Virus record (IMG/VR): IMGVR_UViG_3300038701_002386
Location: 1-36,157 of that record
DNA: 36,157 nucleotides
Reading direction: 5' to 3' (one strand)
DNA from: a virus
In this document: in pieces, positions 32,496 to 36,157 of the stretch
Layout of the letters: each line of letters begins with the position of its first letter
How positions within the stretch are numbered: position 1 is the first letter of the stretch
Made by a program: the position numbers and the translations under genes
The notes under the pieces: generated by a model
The model's input: the letters and a program-made list of their open reading frames with translations, nothing else
Databases searched by the model: none
What the model was told of the DNA's origin: nothing

Positions 32496-32562
32496 CATGG
32501 TGTTGTGGAGCACGCTTCGGGTTGCACCGAAAGAGGAGCTAGTTCGACTCTAGCTGTTAAGA
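32491..32562 (+). tRNA. tRNA-like element with irregular anticodon loop
   Basis: Acceptor CTTAGCA pairs with TGTTAAG (32555-32561, one G-U). D arm: GTG/CAC around TTGTGGAG. T arm: GCTAG-TTCGACT-CTAGC, a textbook TTCRANY loop. The anticodon arm is odd: TTCGG/CCGAA leaves a 6-base loop GTTGCA, or TTCG/CGAA leaves 8 bases; a regular 7-base loop cannot be drawn. If TGC is the anticodon it would be alanine. ACCA follows one base late for an encoded CCA. Either a degenerate tRNA or a tRNA-like structure. Confidence 0.55.
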
Positions 32563-32580
32563 ACCAGGCTTTCTCTGGGA

Positions 32581-32731
32581 AAGCTACAGCCTACCATCTC
32601 TTCTGGGGTGGTGGGCTAGACTTTGTGATATAATAAAGCTGTAGCTTCTCACCTCCCTGTTGAAGTAATGGTGGCTGTAGGGAAACCGTTGACCAGCATA
32701 ACGCTTTTACTTTTAAAAGCAGGGAGATGAG
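32581..32731 (+). ncRNA. Candidate structured RNA downstream of the tRNA-like element
   Basis: AAGCTACAG (32581-32589) pairs exactly with CTGTAGCTT (32639-32647) and encloses CCTACCA/TGGTGGG. CTCACCTCCCTG (32648-32659) pairs with CAGGGAGATGAG (32720-32731) with one mismatch. CTACAGCC can also pair with a later GGCTGTAG, an alternative fold. No reading frame uses the region. It lies where the two operons converge and might also serve as terminator, but lacks T runs. Confidence 0.45.
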
Positions 32732-32738
32732 AGATTAC

Positions 32739-32984
32739 TTACATATCTGGCCGTTGTCCTTTTGGTGGTTCCCATCCTGCTTCTGTACCATATGCCCCCA
32801 TCATGAGCTCAACAGCCATTTTACAAAACTCATCACGTGAGAGGTCTTCTCCAATGTCATAGTTATAGACGTCATGATCACCATCTTGATAACCCAATAA
32901 AACAACATACTTTTTATTTCCGACTGTAGTCGCTACTGCTTCACCGAGTTTCTCTACGGCTTCTAGTATTCTTTTTCTGCTCAT
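32739..32984 (-). CDS. Small protein in the integrase operon, function unknown
   Basis: 81 residues (MSRKRILEAVEKLGEAVATT ... GWEPPKGQRPDM). It is acidic with an amphipathic front and a mixed fold. It is the last gene of the integrase operon; its ATG overlaps the TGA of the upstream gene (ATGA). No family recognised. Confidence 0.6.
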   Translation of the reverse strand: MSRKRILEAVEKLGEAVATTVGNKKYVVLLGYQDGDHDVYNYDIGEDLSRDEFCKMAVELMMGAYGTEAGWEPPKGQRPDM

Positions 32985-33337
32985 GAGTCTTTGTTAAGGG
33001 ATTTAATATATCTTTCATATTCACGAATGGCATGGCTAGCTCCCTTTCCTTTTGAAAAACTTTTTAAGACTTCTTCAAATTCGGTATTATCTATTGCTAT
33101 ACTTGAACAGTAAAGACCAAAAGCTAATGCTTCCTCCGACGCCTCTCTCCTTCCTTCTTCTTTGGCCGCCTGTATCATTTTTTTTGCATATGCTGGTGAC
33201 CATATATCCCCCTTTGAAGTCTTGTAAATGACGCTTTTTCCATCTTTTGATTCGTTAAAAAAAGATATGTAAGAAGAAATATTTCTCCCCATAAGTCTGC
33301 TTTCAGTGTATGTCAGCTTTTTTGTTGTTTTAGTCAT
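32981..33337 (-). CDS. Small protein in the integrase operon, function unknown
   Basis: 118 residues. The front is basic (MTKTTKKLTYTESRLMGRNI); the middle KKMIQAAKEEGRREASEEAL is helical, and the end is again basic. No enzyme motif. The start lies 8 bases inside the upstream gene and the end is coupled to the next by ATGA. A regulatory or anti-defence role is possible but not shown. Confidence 0.55.
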   Translation of the reverse strand: MTKTTKKLTYTESRLMGRNISSYISFFNESKDGKSVIYKTSKGDIWSPAYAKKMIQAAKEEGRREASEEALAFGLYCSSIAIDNTEFEEVLKSFSKGKGASHAIREYERYIKSLNKDS

Positions 33338-33620
33338 CTTTATTTAAATTAAAAAATACTTGTTCTCTCACCCACTCCGCTAAGTCTCTCATCTTATCGT
33401 AGTCGTTCTCTAGTTCGTATTCAAACACTTCACTATCAGCTATGATGTAGTTGATAATCTCTATAGTCGTAGTGATCACTGAAAGATCATCGTTTCGCCA
33501 TACACCACCATAGATACCGAGTTCATAGATCAACGCTTTGACACCTTCTCGTACTTTCCAAGTATATCGTTCGTCTTCTGGTATCTCCTGTAGCCGATCT
33601 GTTATGTCTGGGAGGTTCAT
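33330..33620 (-). CDS. Small acidic protein, function unknown
   Basis: 96 residues, starting MNLPDITDRLQEIPEDERYT and ending REQVFFNLNKDD; net charge strongly negative, mostly helical. The start follows the zinc-finger-like gene and overlaps it by four bases. No family assigned. Confidence 0.55.
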   Translation of the reverse strand: MNLPDITDRLQEIPEDERYTWKVREGVKALIYELGIYGGVWRNDDLSVITTTIEIINYIIADSEVFEYELENDYDKMRDLAEWVREQVFFNLNKDD

Positions 33621-33862
33621 AAGTATTGATTATATTTATTCTTCTTTACGTTTGGTACTTCCCATTCTGGATGGTCTTGGATAAATTCGACCGCTTGAGC
33701 TGCTTTCATCCTCCCTCCTAAAGCTCTAGGTATTCTCCTGGTGAGAAAGGTGACTTTCTTTTTGCAAGCCTTGCAATACGCCCTTGTTCTGGAAGAGGCC
33801 TCAAAATCTTCATAACAAACAAAGCACGTTTTGGTATGTTTTTTTTGTGCGAAATAGAACAT
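33617..33862 (-). CDS. Small zinc-binding protein
   Basis: 81 residues. CFVCYEDF and CKACKKK give two CxxC pairs about 17 residues apart, a single zinc ribbon or finger. The rest is basic. Its ATG follows the integrase TAG directly, so it is co-translated. It may bind DNA near the attachment site or elsewhere. The exact family is unknown. Confidence 0.65.
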   Translation of the reverse strand: MFYFAQKKHTKTCFVCYEDFEASSRTRAYCKACKKKVTFLTRRIPRALGGRMKAAQAVEFIQDHPEWEVPNVKKNKYNQYL

Positions 33863-35584
33863 CTATTTTAGGGGGTAAATATAAAAACGTCTCACGTCGA
33901 AAAGAAGCTCTTCAAGCCAGTTGTCTAGTGAATTTAGATAGTGTTCGAACGAAGAACCTCCCTGCCCACCATCTCCGATTTGACCACTATCAACAGTGTG
34001 TTTTACCGCAGCAACAAGGGATAAATTAGGTGTTCGAACATGAAGTTTTTTATACGCAGGTGGTTCTCTGAAAACAAGATCCCAGTACTGCTCCAATACT
34101 GGCTTGTTCTCTGGCTTTAGGAAGAACTCATAGGGGTGTTCGAACATTTTTTTCACATAATTCAAATACCCCCTCATTTCTTCCTCTTCTACTTCTGTTT
34201 TGTTGCGAATATTCGTTGCGTTTTTTATCTCTTCCTCGATATTTTCAATCTGTTCAGCGATCATCTTCTTTATGAGCGAAGAGTCGGTGCTTGTGTATTC
34301 TTTCAATAGGGCTTGTTGCCTTAATCTTAGATTAGTGACATTATTTGAGACCTCTACAACATCATCTACTTTTTTGAGTTGTTCTATTCGAAACTGATCA
34401 ACTGCAACCATCTCTAGCATGTCCAAAGTGTCGCTTCCCACCCCTATCTCTTCAAAGAAAGAACCCACAGTCTCGTGGAACTCCTCTCGTGGCACACGAA
34501 AGTTATGTCCTTTATAACAGTGGTAGTAATGATGTCGCTTGCCGCTCTTTCCTCTGGAAGCACTCGCCGTCAAAGGATTGCCACAATCACACGTCACAAG
34601 TCTCTTGAATGGGTATTCTGGATTATTGACTATTCTTTGTCTTTTTTCCTGGCCCTCAATAATTTCCAGAGGCTTCTCCTTGATAAAGATCTTCCCTCGA
34701 TTTGCCTTGTTAAAAAGATCCACACTCACAAGTCCTTTAAATTGGGCTTTGACAGGCTTGTTTTGAGTCCACTTCCCCACGATAATACCAGCGTATACGG
34801 GGTGTGAAATATATTTTTGAAGCTGCTTGACTGTAAGAGGCTTTTCTCCTCTATTGCCGACTACTTTTCGAGTCTTTTTGTCTCTAACATTGTAACGCCT
34901 GGATTTGTACCCTAAAGCGTTCATTCTATTAACAATAGCTTCATCTGAAAGCCCCTCTGCTCTTAGGGTGAACATTTCACGGATAAAGCGAGCTTCTTGT
35001 GGGTTTGGTACACGAATTGGGCGTTTTTTGCCGTCTTCACATATGATTTTCTCATTTTGATAGCCATATTGTGCTGGCCCCAGAGCGTAGCCTTTGCGTA
35101 CAAGACGTATTTCCTGTCCTATCATTCTTGTGAGCATAGTAGATACCTCTTCCTGTGCCATATCAGCTTTGAAATTTTCTGCGAAACGAGTAGGTGATTT
35201 TTTTGACCAGGAATACTCAACACCAAGCTCTTCTAAGGTGTTTTTTTCTTCTTGGATTATTCCAGCGCAATCAATAATTGACACACCGTATTCTGAGAGA
35301 CGCTTTTTGAATTGAGAAAACGAAGAAGCCCCACCGCGAGTAAGCCTATCAATGTCTCTTATGAACACCGCACTTATAGAGGGGTCTGAGGATATGTAGG
35401 CGAACATAGCGTCAAGAGCTGGCCGTGAGTCTTTTCGCCCACTATAAGGCTCTCGGAACGCTTGCATCACTTTATAGCCCCTCATATCCGCTTGTTTTCG
35501 GCATACTTCTTCTTGTTGCTCTAAAGATTCTCCTTTGTCGGATTGTTTTGTTGAGGATACGCGAAGGTAGATAAGGGCATTCAT
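33863..35584 (-). CDS. Large serine recombinase (integrase)
   Basis: 573 residues. The catalytic domain (1-150) has the nucleophile S10 in YLRVSSTKQS and RDIDRLTRG (R76-R83). A recombinase domain follows (about 170-290; GPAQYGYQNEK, HPVYAGIIVGKW), then a zinc ribbon (about 350-380; CDCGNPLT and HYYHCYKGH) and a long coiled coil (420-480). This is the complete large-serine-integrase architecture. It would join phage and host attachment sites in one direction; a partner factor reverses it. The start overlaps the upstream 60-residue gene (ATGA). Confidence 0.93.
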   Translation of the reverse strand: MNALIYLRVSSTKQSDKGESLEQQEEVCRKQADMRGYKVMQAFREPYSGRKDSRPALDAMFAYISSDPSISAVFIRDIDRLTRGGASSFSQFKKRLSEYGVSIIDCAGIIQEEKNTLEELGVEYSWSKKSPTRFAENFKADMAQEEVSTMLTRMIGQEIRLVRKGYALGPAQYGYQNEKIICEDGKKRPIRVPNPQEARFIREMFTLRAEGLSDEAIVNRMNALGYKSRRYNVRDKKTRKVVGNRGEKPLTVKQLQKYISHPVYAGIIVGKWTQNKPVKAQFKGLVSVDLFNKANRGKIFIKEKPLEIIEGQEKRQRIVNNPEYPFKRLVTCDCGNPLTASASRGKSGKRHHYYHCYKGHNFRVPREEFHETVGSFFEEIGVGSDTLDMLEMVAVDQFRIEQLKKVDDVVEVSNNVTNLRLRQQALLKEYTSTDSSLIKKMIAEQIENIEEEIKNATNIRNKTEVEEEEMRGYLNYVKKMFEHPYEFFLKPENKPVLEQYWDLVFREPPAYKKLHVRTPNLSLVAAVKHTVDSGQIGDGGQGGSSFEHYLNSLDNWLEELLFDVRRFYIYPLK

Positions 35585-35763
35585 CGGCTATAGTAAAAGT
35601 GCTTGGAAAAGGAGTATAAAGCATCTATCTTATCCTGGATCTGCTTATCACTCCATGATTCATATTTCGCTCCAAAAATATCACGGATAACGGATACAGT
35701 CACCTGCCGCTCTCTAGACTTGGAGCTTTTTATTGTTTCGATATGTGTTTTGAGGTTTGGCAT
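35581..35763 (-). CDS. Small basic protein, possible recombination directionality factor
   Basis: 60 residues (MPNLKTHIETIKSSKSRERQ ... YSFSKHFYYSR), basic and helical, with a helix-turn-helix-like stretch. It is the gene before the integrase and overlaps its start, the position of many excision factors. A promoter 8 bases upstream means its mRNA would have almost no leader. The role is inferred from position. Confidence 0.55.
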   Translation of the reverse strand: MPNLKTHIETIKSSKSRERQVTVSVIRDIFGAKYESWSDKQIQDKIDALYSFSKHFYYSR

Positions 35764-35770
35764 TATTTTT

Positions 35771-35799
35771 TATATAAATTCCAGTAATCACTGGTTCAA
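35771..35799 (-). promoter_or_regulatory. Integrase-operon promoter with internal operator
   Basis: On the minus strand TTGAAC (35799-35794), 17 bp, TATATA (35776-35771). A perfect-armed palindrome CCAGT-N4-ACTGG (35781-35794) fills the spacer and would let a regulator block it. Start of transcription is predicted at about 35764, next to the ATG at 35763, so the message is nearly leaderless. Confidence 0.6.
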
Positions 35800-35966
35800 T
35801 AGCACTGAGTAGGGTTTGACCTACAGTCTTTTTTAGATGGAAGCTTTATGATTCGCTGTGGACTTCTCCATCTTGTCACCACACGCTGCCTTTTCGCCCT
35901 ATGCTCGTCAGCCTAGGAATTACACTTAGCTTTTACGCCTCACTGGACGCCATCAGTGCTATTGAA
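35795..35966. repeat. 172-bp element bounded by a perfect 14-bp inverted repeat
   Basis: TTCAATAGCACTGA (35795-35808) and TCAGTGCTATTGAA (35953-35966). Inside: GTAGG/CCTAC and AGATGGA/TCCATCT hairpins. No coding frame. It lies upstream of the integrase, where attP is expected, and could be an attachment region, a folded RNA, or both. On the minus strand the right arm is followed by CCA. Confidence 0.5.
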
Positions 35967-35977
35967 TCAAGGATCAA
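35960..35977. repeat. 18-bp direct repeat flanking the 41-residue gene
   Basis: TATTGAATCAAGGATCAA occurs here, at 93-110 and at 36122-36139 (the last two are the same site if the genome is circular). The copies lie just after the stop codons of the two neighbouring small genes. Confidence 0.7.
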
Positions 35978-36099
35978 GAAAATATTCCGTGTAGAATAAT
36001 TGCAGCTGCTATCATCCCGAAGCCTAAAAATATAGCCTCTGGTACTGTGAGTGAGGCAGCTAACTCTCCTATTGATTTTGCAATTTCTTGGTCGCTCAT
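35974..36099 (-). CDS. 41-residue small membrane protein
   Basis: MSDQEIAKSIGELAASLTVP followed by a hydrophobic helix (EAIFLGFGMIAAAIILHGIF) and a final Ser. One membrane span near the C terminus. The leader TTTACTTTAGAGAG directly before ATG is of the repeated type. It is the last gene of the leftward early operon across the join. Function unknown; the same gene is cut at the left edge. Confidence 0.65.
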   Translation of the reverse strand: MSDQEIAKSIGELAASLTVPEAIFLGFGMIAAAIILHGIFS

Positions 36100-36154
36100 C
36101 TCTCTAAAGTAAAAAAATAAATATTGAATCAAGGATCAAAGTCATGCTCTATCA
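36032..36154. repeat. Right copy of the 123-bp terminal direct repeat
   Basis: Identical to 3-125. The last three bases of the window (CTC) and the two bases before the repeat differ from the left copy, as expected for frayed contig ends. Confidence 0.85.
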
Positions 36155-36157
36155 CTC

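Noticed and set aside
32485-32570. tmRNA or a group I intron near the tRNA-like element
   Set aside because: No tag peptide frame, no paired 5'/3' tmRNA halves, and no intron core elements could be recognised.
1-36157. Alternative genetic code with TGA as glycine
   Set aside because: TGA ends several genes in ATGA overlaps with the next start (for example 17282, 2356, 32981), and long frames are intact under the standard code.

Overview
The window reads as an essentially complete genome of a temperate, tailed double-stranded DNA phage, probably as a closed circle. A 123-bp stretch near the left end (3-125) recurs exactly near the right end (36032-36154). Joining the ends restores a 41-codon gene that is cut at the left edge, giving a circle of about 36,029 bp. 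No gene in the window looks like an ordinary host gene. The host cannot be named. The stop codons behave as in the standard code, and several TGA stops sit in ATGA overlaps. Recognisable promoters resemble sigma-70 (TTGACA/TACATT type). Almost no gene has a Shine-Dalgarno sequence; starts follow A/T-rich leaders. This fits uncultured environmental lineages better than Escherichia- or Bacillus-like hosts, but that is inference.

Layout. A control region (8138-8408) separates two arms. Leftward from it runs a long early operon (8137 down to 1, continuing across the join to 35974). It holds a Cro-like HTH protein, small membrane proteins, a membrane-anchored lysozyme-like enzyme split by a frameshift, an annealing protein, a YqaJ-type exonuclease, a NinB-like protein, SSB, a replication initiator with origin-like repeats inside its gene, a NinG-like zinc nuclease, and about a dozen small proteins without known function. 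Farther left on the same strand is the integration block (35763-32739): a small possible excision factor, a large serine integrase and four small proteins.

Rightward lie the S24-type repressor (8409), a small membrane protein, and a 710-bp gene-free stretch. That stretch carries a promoter, a folded RNA of about 370 nt and a terminator, followed by a probable late control region. The late operon (10077-32495) then runs: small and large terminase, portal, scaffold, HK97-type capsid with an inserted domain, a surface protein, a collagen-like fibre, a zinc-ribbon protein, a double glycosyltransferase, head-tail adaptor, a tail/plug protein, fibre, a very large CHAP-containing virion protein, an internal virion protein, an M15 endolysin and holin-like proteins. 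No tape-measure gene is evident, which suggests a short-tailed (podovirus-like) particle.

The two arms converge at 32.5-32.74 kb, where a tRNA-like element and a second folded RNA lie. The most unusual parts are the RNA elements (9.46-9.83, 32.5-32.73 and 35.8-35.97 kb), the frameshifted lysozyme gene, the pairing of a collagen fibre with a glycosyltransferase, and the leader signals that replace Shine-Dalgarno sites.
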